A DNA stretch of 48,074 bases from Geobacter sp. OR-1 (GTDB taxonomy: Bacteria; Desulfobacterota; Desulfuromonadia; Geobacterales; DSM-12255): the NCBI RefSeq assembly GCF_000813145.1, contig NZ_BAZF01000026.1, positions 1 through 48,074 on the forward strand. Direction: 5' to 3'. Position 1 is the first letter of the stretch. Each line of letters opens with the position of its first letter. The position numbers and the translations under genes are program-made. A model generated the notes under the pieces. The model made no database searches. It was not told the origin of the DNA and worked only from the letters and a program-made list of their open reading frames with translations. Shown piece after piece: positions 24,938 through 33,709 of the stretch.

Positions 24938-26313
24938 TGGAAAAGTCACGGGTTCTGGTGGTCGACGATGAACTGAGTATGAGGGAGTTTCTGATCATTC
25001 TGCTCGAAAGGGAAGGTTATAATGCCGAGCAGGCTGCTGATGCCGAGGAAGCCTTGATCCGCCTGGAAAGCGGTAACTACGAGCTGGTAATCTCCGATGT
25101 GAGCATGCCCGGACTTTCCGGGCTTGAGCTTCTCGACCGGATCAAGCAGTTGACGCCGGAGACCGCGGTGCTGCTCATTACCGCCTATACCACTGCCGAA
25201 CAGGCTGTCGAGGCGATGAAACTCGGCGCCTATGACTACATTGCCAAGCCGTTCAAGGTGGAAGAGATAAAGGTGCTCGTCAGGAACGCGCTGGAAAAGC
25301 GGATGCTGCAGCGCGAAAACCAGCTCTTACGCCGGGAAGTACAGGAACGGTACAGTTTTAGCGGTCTGATCGGCAAGAGCCCAAAGATGAAGGCAGTGTA
25401 TTCCCTGATCGAAAAAGTTGCGGGCAGCATGGCAACGGTCCTGATCCTTGGTGAGAGCGGCACGGGAAAAGAGCTGGCCGCCAAGGCGATCCATTACAAC
25501 GGTCCGCGGAAGGATAAGCGTTTTGTGGCCGTTAACTGTGGGGCAATACCGGAAAACCTGATTGAGGCCGAACTGTTCGGCCACCGGAAAGGGGCATTCA
25601 CAGGTGCGGTAGCAGATCGGTCCGGACTGTTCGAGCAGGCTGAAGGTGGGACGCTGTTTCTGGACGAAATCGGAGAAGTGCCGCTGCAGCTGCAGGCGAA
25701 GTTGTTGCGGGTCCTTCAGGAAAAGGAGTTCCGGCGGATCGGTGACGATCTGGACAAAAAATCCGATGTGCGGATTATTGCCGCGTCCAACAGAGACCTT
25801 GAAGATCTGGTCCGCGAGGGGAATTTCCGGGAGGACCTTTATTACCGGCTTGACGTGGTCCAGCTAAAAATGCCTTCGCTTCGAGAGCGGCCTGAGGATA
25901 TTCCGCTTCTTACCGAACATTTCTATCGCAAATTCAGTGGCAATACGGATATCCGGGGTTCTATCGAAACCGAAGCGCTCAAGGTGCTGATCAGTTATCC
26001 GTTCCCGGGTAATGTCCGGGAACTGGAAAACATAGTCGAACGGTCTGTGGTGATCGGCGACAATACAATATCCATCGCTTCCCTGCCGCATCACGTCGTC
26101 AATTTTCAGCAGGGGGGTGGGGGTAGCCAAAGTTTTGCCATTCCGGCGGAAGGTGTGAACCTTGAGGCATATCTGGACGGGATTGAGAAGCGTTACCTGC
26201 TGCAAGCTCTGGAACAGTGCGGCGGGGTAAGGAAGAAGGCGGCCGAGCTCCTGGGGCTTTCATTTCGGTCGATGAGGTACCGGCTGGCGAAATTCGGCAT
26301 GGATGAGGAATAG
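24937..26313 (+). CDS. pilR: Sigma-54-dependent response regulator PilR
   Basis: A 458-residue NtrC-family activator. The receiver domain has phosphorylated Asp54 ([12 protein letters not shown]) and a conserved Lys (YIAKPF). The AAA+ domain begins near 140 with the Walker A GESGTGKE, the sigma-54-contacting GAFTGA loop, Walker [11 protein letters not shown] and an arginine-finger region. The C-terminal Fis helix-turn-helix ([20 protein letters not shown] then [11 protein letters not shown]) is complete. It activates the pilin gene just downstream, where a -24/-12 promoter and a TGACA palindrome are found. It is the last gene of the pilB-R run. Confidence 0.96.
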   Translation: MEKSRVLVVDDELSMREFLIILLEREGYNAEQAADAEEALIRLESGNYELVISDVSMPGLSGLELLDRIKQLTPETAVLLITAYTTAEQAVEAMKLGAYDYIAKPFKVEEIKVLVRNALEKRMLQRENQLLRREVQERYSFSGLIGKSPKMKAVYSLIEKVAGSMATVLILGESGTGKELAAKAIHYNGPRKDKRFVAVNCGAIPENLIEAELFGHRKGAFTGAVADRSGLFEQAEGGTLFLDEIGEVPLQLQAKLLRVLQEKEFRRIGDDLDKKSDVRIIAASNRDLEDLVREGNFREDLYYRLDVVQLKMPSLRERPEDIPLLTEHFYRKFSGNTDIRGSIETEALKVLISYPFPGNVRELENIVERSVVIGDNTISIASLPHHVVNFQQGGGGSQSFAIPAEGVNLEAYLDGIEKRYLLQALEQCGGVRKKAAELLGLSFRSMRYRLAKFGMDEE

Positions 26314-26342
26314 TCGGCATATTCTGTCTGACTATTAGTTTG

Positions 26343-26370
26343 GGTGACAAAATTTGTCACCTTAAGTGAC
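26343..26370 (+). promoter_or_regulatory. Candidate PilR enhancer site
   Basis: GGTGACAAAATTTGTCACC (26343-26361) is a perfect 9-bp inverted repeat around one central base, followed by a further GTGAC half-site at 26366-26370. It lies about 100 bases upstream of the -24 element, the usual distance for a sigma-54 activator. Known PilR sites in Pseudomonas contain GTGTC/TGACA half-sites, which agrees. There is no T-run after it, so a terminator role is less likely. Confidence 0.6.
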
Positions 26371-26467
26371 ATTTATTTGTTGCCTGCGGCCGGCCGCTTA
26401 AGAAGATTAATGGAACGGCATGACATAACATATTGGAAGCATAGAGTATATGTGGGAAGGCGTTATC

Positions 26468-26483
26468 TGGCACGGTTCTAGCT
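26468..26483 (+). promoter_or_regulatory. Sigma-54 promoter of the pilin genes
   Basis: TGGCACGGTTCTAGCT matches the -24/-12 consensus TGGCACG-N4-TTGCW with one mismatch; the GG and GC pairs are ten bases apart. Transcription would begin near 26494, leaving a leader of about 95 bases before pilA-N. Confidence 0.8.
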
Positions 26484-26588
26484 CTATAAGAAATATAAAT
26501 TCCGCTAAAGTTCGTCCGGATGCTTCCGATAACTGAAGAAAATCCAATTTTGTAAAATGCGTTACACAATCAGAAAGGAGAAACAAGC

Positions 26589-26813
26589 ATGTTGAGCAAA
26601 CTCAGAAGCAACAAGGGCTTTACACTCATCGAGCTGCTGATCGTTGTTGCGATCATCGGCATCCTGGCGGCCATCGCCATTCCGCAGTTCTCTGCCTACA
26701 GGGAGAAGGCGTACAACACTGCCGCCAATGCGGATGACAAGAATGCCAAGACCGGTGAAGAAGCCTACAACGCCGACAATCAGAAATATCCACTTGCCTA
26801 CGACCAACATTGA
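26589..26813 (+). CDS. pilA: Short type IV pilin PilA-N
   Basis: A 74-residue prepilin. The leader MLSKLRSNKG ends at the PilD cleavage site before the mature N-terminus FTLIELL with the conserved Glu5. The mature subunit has 64 residues: a hydrophobic helix (about 1-28) and a short acidic tail, without the C-terminal globular beta domain of ordinary pilins. This is the Geobacter type. Compared with the well-known G. sulfurreducens sequence, aromatics are kept at 1, 24, 27, 32 and 57; position 51 has Tyr moved to 50, Tyr61 is added, and the tail is three residues longer. AAGGAG precedes the ATG, and the sigma-54 promoter lies upstream. It pairs with the PilA-C-type protein encoded next. Confidence 0.97.
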   Translation: MLSKLRSNKGFTLIELLIVVAIIGILAAIAIPQFSAYREKAYNTAANADDKNAKTGEEAYNADNQKYPLAYDQH

Positions 26814-26834
26814 TAAATACTATAGGAGACCATT

Positions 26835-27203
26835 ATGAAAAAGATCATTGCATTAACCGCCCTGATTGTTATATCTGCAAGCAGTTATGCTGCTGCTGGA
26901 GCATTGGCAACAAATACGGTATCTAATGCAGGCACGGCAATCTACGGTGGCGCTGATGCGACAGGTGCTGGAGCGGCCTCATCACCGTTGTTCAAGCTGT
27001 CTACTGGCGTCAGCACAATAATCAACTTTGATGCCGCAGGCGTCGGCTATGCGGTTTTCACCAAGCATGTAAAGGGTACAAAGGTTTTCGGCACTGCGTA
27101 CGATTCAACTGCAATCAGCTATTTTACTGAGGCTCCAGGCACATTGACCACTACTAATACCGGTTCAGCTACGGCTGTTCCATCAGGATGGACATCGATG
27201 TAG
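26835..27203 (+). CDS. Pilin partner PilA-C (Spc-like)
   Basis: A 122-residue secreted protein encoded 21 bases after PilA-N: signal peptide MKKIIALTALIVISASSYAA (about 1-20), then a Ser/Thr/Ala/Gly-rich beta domain with IYGGADATGAGAASSPLFKL and KHVKGTKVFGTAYDSTAI. It corresponds by position and sequence character to Spc/PilA-C of G. sulfurreducens, reported to stabilise the short pilin and to form a heterodimeric PilA-N/PilA-C filament. It has no cysteines and no transmembrane segment after the signal peptide. GGAG precedes the ATG and a clear terminator follows. Confidence 0.92.
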   Translation: MKKIIALTALIVISASSYAAAGALATNTVSNAGTAIYGGADATGAGAASSPLFKLSTGVSTIINFDAAGVGYAVFTKHVKGTKVFGTAYDSTAISYFTEAPGTLTTTNTGSATAVPSGWTSM

Positions 27204-27230
27204 TTTTTTTGTCGAAGACTTTTAATACCG

Positions 27231-27258
27231 GCGGGATGTTATGGCATCCCGCTTTTTT
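27231..27258 (+). terminator. Intrinsic terminator after the pilin pair
   Basis: GCGGGATG (27231-27238) pairs with CATCCCGC (27245-27252) around TTATGG, followed by six T. It separates the pilin transcript from the downstream export genes. Confidence 0.92.
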
Positions 27259-27283
27259 AGTTTCTTTTTCTACCCAACCTTTT

Positions 27284-29040
27284 ATGCGCATTCGCTACCA
27301 GATCATGCTGTTGATCATTGTCGTGCTCGGGGCCTACTATCCCTCCCTCTCTGCGCCGCTGAACTCGGTCGATGACCCGGGCATGTATTCGTACCTCCTA
27401 AATACCGACAACTTCAGTCTCCGTTCCCTTTTCTTTCCTGGTAGATCTGGCGGGTATTACCGGCCGTTGCTGGTGCTGTCATTCCTGTTCGACAAATACG
27501 TATGGGGACTGGAACTGAGTTTCATGCATCTGGGCAACATCTTGGTCCATCTCTGTAATGCCATACTCGTTTATTTCATCACCCATAAGGCATCTACTCT
27601 GATCGGCCGGCAGGCAACATATTTCCCATTGACAGCTGCCATTCTGTTTGCAGTTCATCCGATCGGCACAGAGTCGGTCTGCTGGATTTCAGGAAGAACC
27701 GACCTTCTGGCCGGAGTTTTTTCTCTTGCTGTCGGTATGGCTGTTGCTGAATCACCCCTTGACGTTACCGCGCTCTCTGGTATCTGCATGCTGTATGTTA
27801 TTGGCCTGTCTTGCCAAAGAAACAGCGAGTTTTTTTTCTGCCTGCAGCCGTCGCTGTCCCCTTTTTCTTACATCCAGGCTCTGTAATCTGGAAAACATTT
27901 CGCAGGTACATGCCTCACTGCATGGTGTTTGGGCTTGCCGGGATCGGGTACTTCGTATTGCGCAGGTTTGCCCTCTATAAGGGGGATCATGGGATCGCGC
28001 GGGTTGTTACCCATGTTACCGGTGAGAAGAGTTTTGATCTCATGGTCAATGCTCAAATGGTTTTAAAATCCATTGGTTTTTATGCAAAAAAACTCGTTAT
28101 GCCGTTTCCGCTTAATTTCGGTATTATGCATGTTTCCGACATATATATTCTGATCGGCCTGGCGGTATGCTGCTGTATAGTGTGGTTTGCCACTCGACGA
28201 CGGTCACTGGCCGGGTACTTTTTTCTTTCAGCCCTGGCCATTGCTTCTTCTACGCTGTTGATTCTGCTGCTGCGCATTACCTGGACTCCTTTGGCCGAAC
28301 GGTATATGTATATCCCCGCGGCGTTTTTTGTCGCTGGTTCCACTACGATGATTCTGCAGTGGCAGAAGTGCTTGCTCTATCAGAAACAACTGGTTGCCAT
28401 TGCAGGCGTTATTGCTATGATTGCGCTGTATGGCACCTTTACCCGCAATCTTCTCTGGCAGGATAACCTGGCGCTTTATAGAGACACGGTCAGAAAGTCT
28501 CCCGGTTTTATGCCGGCGCAAAACGAGTTGGCTACCGCATTGAAGCAAAGTGGTAAGCCAGACGAGGCGCTGGCGATATACAAGACCTTCCGGATGCGTG
28601 ATGATGTGGTGAATTCCCAATACGGGATGATGAACAAGGCAGGCGCTTATGCCGACAATAACGATTTTGCGGGCGCCAGAAGCATTCTCGAAGATACCCT
28701 AAAAACCCCTGGCAAGCTGGAAGCGCCCATTCTGGAAAAGATGCTGGAAATCAACAAAATTGAAGTCATGAGGGGGAAAGCAACCGGATCAGCAGTCTAT
28801 TCGGATTCTGTGAAACGTCTTTCGCGTCTGTATGAGATCACTGGAAATCCGTTTCATCAGTATCGGCTCGGCGTCATTCATCTTCATGAAAAGCACGATG
28901 AACTGGCTCTACAGTCATTCAATATTGTAGTGAAGACCGCGGCGCCCGGTGTATATTATCGGAAGCCGGCAGAGAAGCTTGCCGCTTCCCTGGCAACAAA
29001 GTTGAATGTCAGCACATCTTCCGGAGGGGAACAGAAATAA
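27284..29040 (+). pseudogene. TMTC-like membrane/TPR protein, two frameshifts
   Basis: The gene is readable only by joining three frames: 27284 to a T6 run at 27717-27722, then the next frame to a T8 run at 27830-27837, then the third frame to the stop at 29040. Removing one T from each run restores a continuous product of about 584 residues. The joints read naturally: SGRTDLLAGVF-LLLSVWLL and LACLAKETASFF-LPAAVAVPFF. The FAVHPIGTESVCWISGRTDL and AKETA motifs are those of TMTC/DUF1736-type membrane proteins, and the C-terminal ~200 residues are TPR-like helices. It sits where xapA (GSU1498) lies in G. sulfurreducens. The breaks may be sequencing errors in homopolymers, true decay, or slippage; reads are needed to decide. 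Confidence 0.75.
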
Positions 29041-29831
29041 TGAATATGATCATCGGCGTTACTCTGAAAGGTATTTTCCGTGACCGGGTTTTCCAGGGCA
29101 TCCTGACGGCAGCCGTTTTGTTCCTGGCCATTCCATCGGTCAGCACACTTTCCATGCGGCAGGTCACTGAACTCTCAATAACTCTCTCCCTCTCCCTTGT
29201 TTCTTTTATCATGCTTTTGCTGGCGGTATTCCTTGGCGGGACCTCAATATGGAGGGATATTGAGCGGCGTTATACGTTCAGTGTCCTTTCGCTGCCGCTG
29301 ACCCGATCCAGCTACCTGTTCGGCCGCTTCGCCGGCATCGCGATCTTCCTGCTGTTGACGGCCGCTGTTCTTGCTGTGGCTACCGTTGCGGTGGTGTTTG
29401 TAGTGTCAGGCAATTATCCGCCTGAGCGTCCGGTTGCCTGGGGGGCGATTGCTGCAGCTGTCGGCTTTGATGCCTTGAAATACATTTTTCTGGTGGCCTT
29501 TGCCGTGCTGTTTTCTTCGGTAAGCACTTCGTTCTTTCTCCCCATATTCGGCACCATTACAATTTTTTTGGTCGGAGGCGCCACTCAGCAGGTCTACGAT
29601 TATGTTCATTCCCAGGCCGGGCAGGCGCTGGCCCCGCTTGTACGACAGATCGCAACTGCCCTCTATTACGTCCTCCCGAACTTTTCCGCATTTGATCTGA
29701 AGGTTAACGCCATTTACGCCCTGAAGCTGAATTTTCAGGGGCTCGTCCTCACGGCTGGTTATTTCTCCGTCTATACCGCTATTGTCCTGTTTGTCTCCGC
29801 CGCGATATTTTCTCGGCGTGAAATGAAGTAA
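29040..29831 (+). CDS. ABC-2 type transporter permease
   Basis: A 263-residue integral membrane protein with six hydrophobic segments and the ABC-2 layout: short cytoplasmic N-terminus (MNMIIGVTLKGIFRDRVFQG), helix pair, the coupling-helix-like GGTSIWRDIERRYTFSVLSL then PLTRSSYLFGRFAGI, and a C-terminal helix ending SRREMK. The ATG overlaps the previous stop by one base (TAATGA), so it is coupled to the TMTC-like gene. Its likely ATPase is encoded at 30723-31635. Cargo unknown; the position corresponds to the second gene of the xap block. Confidence 0.83.
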   Translation: MNMIIGVTLKGIFRDRVFQGILTAAVLFLAIPSVSTLSMRQVTELSITLSLSLVSFIMLLLAVFLGGTSIWRDIERRYTFSVLSLPLTRSSYLFGRFAGIAIFLLLTAAVLAVATVAVVFVVSGNYPPERPVAWGAIAAAVGFDALKYIFLVAFAVLFSSVSTSFFLPIFGTITIFLVGGATQQVYDYVHSQAGQALAPLVRQIATALYYVLPNFSAFDLKVNAIYALKLNFQGLVLTAGYFSVYTAIVLFVSAAIFSRREMK

Positions 29832-29840
29832 GGGGTTGTT

Positions 29841-30689
29841 ATGGGCGCGCGAAACTTCATTTTGATAATGTCACTGCTCCTCGGCCTTTATTTCATCATA
29901 TTGATGCCGTTCACAGTTTACATGACCAGCAAGCCTTATGTTGAAAAGCTCGGCATTATCCCACGAGCAGAGGTTCTTCAGGTTGTATCGGCCGACCAGA
30001 AGCAATTGGTGGGCGCTTCCATTATCACTAAGGTTGTCATGTATTTCGGTGGTCTGCTTGGGACGGAGCAGTCAAAAATCTCATTGCCACCCGATTACCA
30101 GGCCATGTCCAGGACTCTGCATGCTGCAATGCGCCTCGACCCATATAATATGGATGGTTACTATTTTGCGCAGTCGATTCTTGTGTGGGATGTGAGGCAG
30201 TTCATGATTGCCAACAACCTATTGGAAAGCGGCATGAAGTATCGGACCTGGGATTGGAGTCTCCCCTATTTTGCCGGGTTCAATTACGCCTTTTTTCTTA
30301 AGGATTACGCCAATGCCGCCAAATATTTCAAGCTTGCCGGAGATCTTTCCGGGAATCCTTTGTTTGTAAACCTGACTGGGCGTTACCTGCACGAAGCCGG
30401 GCAGACCGAGATGGCAATTTCATATATCAATACCATGAAAAAAAGTGCGAAGAACCCAGCCATAAAGAAGACATATACGATACGTCTAAAAGCCCTGGAG
30501 GCTGTGCGCAGCATCGAGAATGCAAGGGATGCCTACCGGGCTGCCATGGCTCATTTGCCCGCATCTCTTGACGAGCTTGTGTCGTCCGGCTATTTGAAGA
30601 AGCTTCCAGCAGACCCCTACGGCGGGAAATTTTATCTTGAACCTGACGGTAAGGTAATGACTACAAGTAAATTTGCTTTTTCCAAATAG
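29841..30689 (+). CDS. Membrane-anchored TPR-like protein
   Basis: A 282-residue protein with an N-terminal membrane anchor (about 5-28, FILIMSLLLGLYFIILMPFT) and a mostly helical outer part with TPR-like pairs: LDPYNMDGYYFAQSILVWDV, GFNYAFFLKDYANAAKYFKL and GRYLHEAGQTEMAISYINTM. The C-terminal SLDELVSSGYLKKLPADPYG then GKFYLEPDGKV resembles the tail found in many pseudopilin-like and TPR proteins of Geobacter relatives. No enzyme motif is visible. It sits between the ABC permease and the ABC ATPase, so it probably belongs to that exporter. Ribosome site AAGGGG, nine bases after the permease stop. Confidence 0.75.
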   Translation: MGARNFILIMSLLLGLYFIILMPFTVYMTSKPYVEKLGIIPRAEVLQVVSADQKQLVGASIITKVVMYFGGLLGTEQSKISLPPDYQAMSRTLHAAMRLDPYNMDGYYFAQSILVWDVRQFMIANNLLESGMKYRTWDWSLPYFAGFNYAFFLKDYANAAKYFKLAGDLSGNPLFVNLTGRYLHEAGQTEMAISYINTMKKSAKNPAIKKTYTIRLKALEAVRSIENARDAYRAAMAHLPASLDELVSSGYLKKLPADPYGGKFYLEPDGKVMTTSKFAFSK

Positions 30690-30722
30690 AGAAGTGATTT
30701 CCGCAAAGTACGAGGTTTTTTC

Positions 30723-31635
30723 ATGAATGCGATAGAGATTGCCGGTCTTTTCAAAACCTTTAAAATGAAAAAAAGGCGCTCGGGTAGAGGCCTTGAAAAA
30801 TCTTGACCTTTCCGTGAAGCAGGGCGAGGTCTTCGGTTTTCTAGGGCCGAATGGCGCAGGGAAAAGCACGACAATCAAGATTCTTCTTGGGCTAATAACC
30901 CCTTCCGCAGGGAATGCCAAGATCATGGGAGTCGATGTTTCCTCTCACGGGGCTCGCCGTAGCGTTGGGTACCTTCCGGAGAACCCCGCTTTTTATGATT
31001 ACTTGACTGCTGAGGAATACCTGGAGTTTGTGGGAAAGACTTTTAATCTTCCAGATGCTTTACTGCGGGAAAGCATCGAAAAGGTTTTGAAGTTGCTGGA
31101 GTTGTGGGACGCCCGCAAAAGACCCATGCGTGGTTACAGCAAAGGGATGGTGCAACGCCTCGGCCTGGCCCAGGTGCTGCTTCACGATCCGGAGGTCTAC
31201 ATCCTGGATGAACCGATGAGCGGGCTTGACCCCCTTGGCAGGGCGATGGTGAAGGATGTTATAAGAGAGCTGAAACTGAGGGGCAGGACGGTCTTTTTCA
31301 GTACTCACATAACTTCTGATGTGGAAGCGGTCTGTGACCGGGTAGGGGTTATAGTGGATGGCTGTCTGCAGTCTGTAGACTCTGTGGATGATTTGATGAT
31401 CCGGGGGATTGAAGGTTACAGGGTCCAGGTTCGCGATGCTGTGCACGGGCTGGAAGAGCAGTTTACTGCGAGTAACCGTCAAGGCGATATTGTGGAGTTC
31501 ACCGTTACGAGCCAAGATTTGAAACTGCTTCTGGAGAAGGTCGTTTTGTCGGGTGCCGAGGTTGTTATCGTTGAGCCGAGGCGCAAAGATCTTGAATCCT
31601 TTTTCCTGGACACGGTTTCCAGGGGGAGAGGATGA
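30723..31635 (+). CDS. ABC transporter ATPase with 5' frameshift
   Basis: The ATPase domain is complete: Walker A GPNGAGKST, the GYSKGMVQRLGLAQVLLHDP signature region, Walker B VYILDEPMSGLDPLG and STHITSD. The natural start is ATG 30723, with GAGG eight bases upstream, reading MNAIEIAGLFKTFKMKK. One extra base, in the A7 run at 30768-30774 or the GGG at 30782-30784, shifts the frame to a nearby stop; without it the reading runs into VEALKNLDLSVKQGEVFGFL. If the shift is real, translation would have to start at TTG 30793, which lacks a ribosome site and loses the first strand. It is the likely partner of the permease at 29040 and corresponds in position to xapD (GSU1501). Confidence 0.85.
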
Positions 31636-31953
31636 CAGCGGTGACATCCAATTTAGCAGTTTTCGGTTAAATACAGCTCACATGTGGCAGGTTACGGCTG
31701 TTCATTCCAAACAATTTTCCCCGGTTGTCGCGCCTCGTTGACTATATGCCTCCGAGTATTTCGGTTAAATGATATCTTCTTGCAACGTCTCTTAATGCAA
31801 TCGTTTGTTCTGCCGATATGTCCGTCCTTGAATGAAACTGGGTTTAGGACCCGGTCGATTGCGAATCTGTTGCTTTTGTAACCTTTATTTTCAGGAATGA
31901 CCTGCTACAATTACCCGTGAATAAAGGCCCTTTATGGCAGGAGTTTAATAGCA
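31636..31953. other. 318-bp intergenic region between export loci
   Basis: No gene is supported; plus-strand open frames here lack ribosome sites. It contains TTTCGGTTAAAT-like words twice (about 31663 and 31762), a small palindrome ATAAAG-GCC-CTTTAT (31921-31935), a weak -10-like TACAAT (31906-31911), and AGGAG (31939-31943) for the next gene. It probably holds the promoter of the polysaccharide cluster, but no convincing -35 partner was found. Confidence 0.5.
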
Positions 31954-32802
31954 TTGCAGATAGCGGCGTTTTGCGAACTTGTACGTCCCAAACAATGGCT
32001 CAAGAACCTGATGCTGTTCTTCCCCCCTTTTCTAGGGGGAGCGATTGCAAAGACCAACATCCTTCATAAGGGGTTAATTCCTTTTGTCGCTTTTTGCTTA
32101 GTTTCAAGCGCAGTGTATGTTATTAACGACATCCATGACATCGAAAACGATGCCAAACATCCTGAAAAGCGTAACAGGCCGCTACCTTCAGGGCGGGTAA
32201 CGATTTTCAATGCCCGGGCGTTATATCTTCTCCTTCTTGCATCTAGCGTTGCCCTTTCTCTTACCATATCCATACCTTTTGCCCTTTTCACCATGATTTA
32301 TCTTATGGTCTCCCTGGCCTATACCAATATTTTCAGGGATATGGCGGTCGTAGACCTGCTCTGTATTTCCAGCCTCTTTATAATCAGGCTGCTGGCCGGA
32401 GGGGTGGCATTCGGGATCGTGGTTTCAGACTGGCTGTTCTTGACGGTTTTTTTACTTGCAGTGTTTCTGAGCACCGGTAAACGGTTGAGCGAAAAGATGG
32501 CCCTGGGCGAATCCGCAGGGGAACACAGGAAGTCCCTTTCAGCCTATCCCGATGGTTTTCTGGACGGCACAATGTATATGACCGGCGGGGCAGTGCTGGT
32601 TACTTACACCATGTATGTCATAGTGCGTAGCTCAATGGTTTACACCGTACCACTTTGCTGTTTCGGCCTTCTACGCTACATCTACCGTGTCAAGAGGGGG
32701 CAGGAGGGCGATCCGACCGATTCACTTCTCCACGACATCCCGCTTCTGGTCATAAGCATAGCCTGGGCCATTCTTGTCGCATGGGGTATCTATGGCCGCT
32801 AA
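31954..32802 (+). CDS. UbiA-family polyprenyl-phosphate transferase
   Basis: A 282-residue membrane protein with about nine helices. LVRPKQWLKNLMLFFPP at the N-terminus and VINDIHDIENDAKHPEKRNR (about 53-72) give the NDxxDxxxDxxHP motif of the decaprenyl-phosphate phosphoribosyltransferase (Rv3806c-like) branch of UbiA. A second Asp-rich region (GKRLSEKMALGESAGEHRKS, about 170-190) is also present. Such enzymes transfer phosphoribose from PRPP to a polyprenyl phosphate. Here it opens a polysaccharide cluster, so a lipid-linked pentose donor is plausible, though no DprE1/E2-type epimerase is seen. TTG start at 31954, with AGGAG ten bases upstream. Confidence 0.8.
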   Translation: MQIAAFCELVRPKQWLKNLMLFFPPFLGGAIAKTNILHKGLIPFVAFCLVSSAVYVINDIHDIENDAKHPEKRNRPLPSGRVTIFNARALYLLLLASSVALSLTISIPFALFTMIYLMVSLAYTNIFRDMAVVDLLCISSLFIIRLLAGGVAFGIVVSDWLFLTVFLLAVFLSTGKRLSEKMALGESAGEHRKSLSAYPDGFLDGTMYMTGGAVLVTYTMYVIVRSSMVYTVPLCCFGLLRYIYRVKRGQEGDPTDSLLHDIPLLVISIAWAILVAWGIYGR

Positions 32803-33709
32803 CGGGTTAAGGGCAAAGGTACTGCAGGGGCTCTACAGGATTTTCCCGTTCGATCTTTCCGGCGACTGTAATCTGAATGCCTCATCTGACGGGATAAGGA
32901 TTTCGTGCGTCATAAACTTCTTCGGCCGACTCGACCTTCTGTCAGGGATCCTCCATTCACTAGCTGGCCAGAAAATGCCCCGCGAGCTTTTCGAAGTCAT
33001 TCTTGTGGAAGACCGGGGAGGCACATCTGACGGTAAAAAATGCGCGGAGGAATTCTCGACCTCTCTCCAGACGAGATATATCCCCCTGGACAGTCATTAC
33101 GGCAAGATGGGTTACTCACGCAACACCGGTCTTGCCGCCACAAAGGGAGAGATTGTACTGTTTCTCGACGACGATACCGTCATCCTGCAGCCCGACTTCC
33201 TGGAAATACTCTACGCAACCTTCAGTTTAAATCCTTCCGTCGATGCGGTAGTGCCGCATGGAAACGCAAGCTTTGCCCTGACGGAAGACAAGTATGACTA
33301 CCACGATCCGTATTTCATGACCAGCCGCTGCACTGCTTACCGGCGGGCGGTGCTCGCCGATCTTGCCGGCTTTGTCTCGGATTTTGTCGGCCAGGAGGAT
33401 GTGGAGTTCGTCACCCGGTTCAACATTACAGGCAAAACAGCGATGAACTGCCCTGATCTGAACTATTTTCACCCGCCGATGCTGGTCCCCAATCTCAGAA
33501 AACCCAAGGCGGTCGGTTACTCCTTTTATAGACTGAAGAGCAGGTATTCCTTTGTTTTATGGCTGTTGCTGCTTTTCAACTGTGCCAGGCATGCCCCATT
33601 ATTGTTTATCCCAGTTCGCCGATTCAGGGAGCAGGGGCGGTTCGGAGTCGGTTTCCTATTCGGAATCATCGAAGGGGTGCGTGGAGGTAGGGCGCAGAGC
33701 TATTCATGA
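32792..33709 (+). CDS. Family 2 glycosyltransferase
   Basis: About 305 residues from ATG 32792, overlapping the UbiA gene by 11 bases. GT-A features: ISCVINFFGRLDLLSGILHS, the EVILVEDRGG strand, SRNTGLAATKGEIVLFLDDD with the DDD metal motif, then a CTAYRRAVLADLAGFVSDFV then GQEDVEF catalytic-base region. Two hydrophobic patches near the C-terminus (SFVLWLLLLF, HAPLLFIPV) suggest membrane association. Sugar and acceptor unknown. The start is chosen because the GT domain begins shortly after it; an earlier in-frame ATG at 32774 lies well inside the upstream gene. Confidence 0.83.
   Translation: MAANGLRAKVLQGLYRIFPFDLSGDCNLNASSDGIRISCVINFFGRLDLLSGILHSLAGQKMPRELFEVILVEDRGGTSDGKKCAEEFSTSLQTRYIPLDSHYGKMGYSRNTGLAATKGEIVLFLDDDTVILQPDFLEILYATFSLNPSVDAVVPHGNASFALTEDKYDYHDPYFMTSRCTAYRRAVLADLAGFVSDFVGQEDVEFVTRFNITGKTAMNCPDLNYFHPPMLVPNLRKPKAVGYSFYRLKSRYSFVLWLLLLFNCARHAPLLFIPVRRFREQGRFGVGFLFGIIEGVRGGRAQSYS

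Noticed and set aside
27284-29040. Programmed ribosomal frameshifting in the TMTC-like gene
   Set aside because: No slippery heptamer with a downstream structure was recognised, and two needed shifts plus similar breaks in neighbouring genes make a common homopolymer cause more likely.
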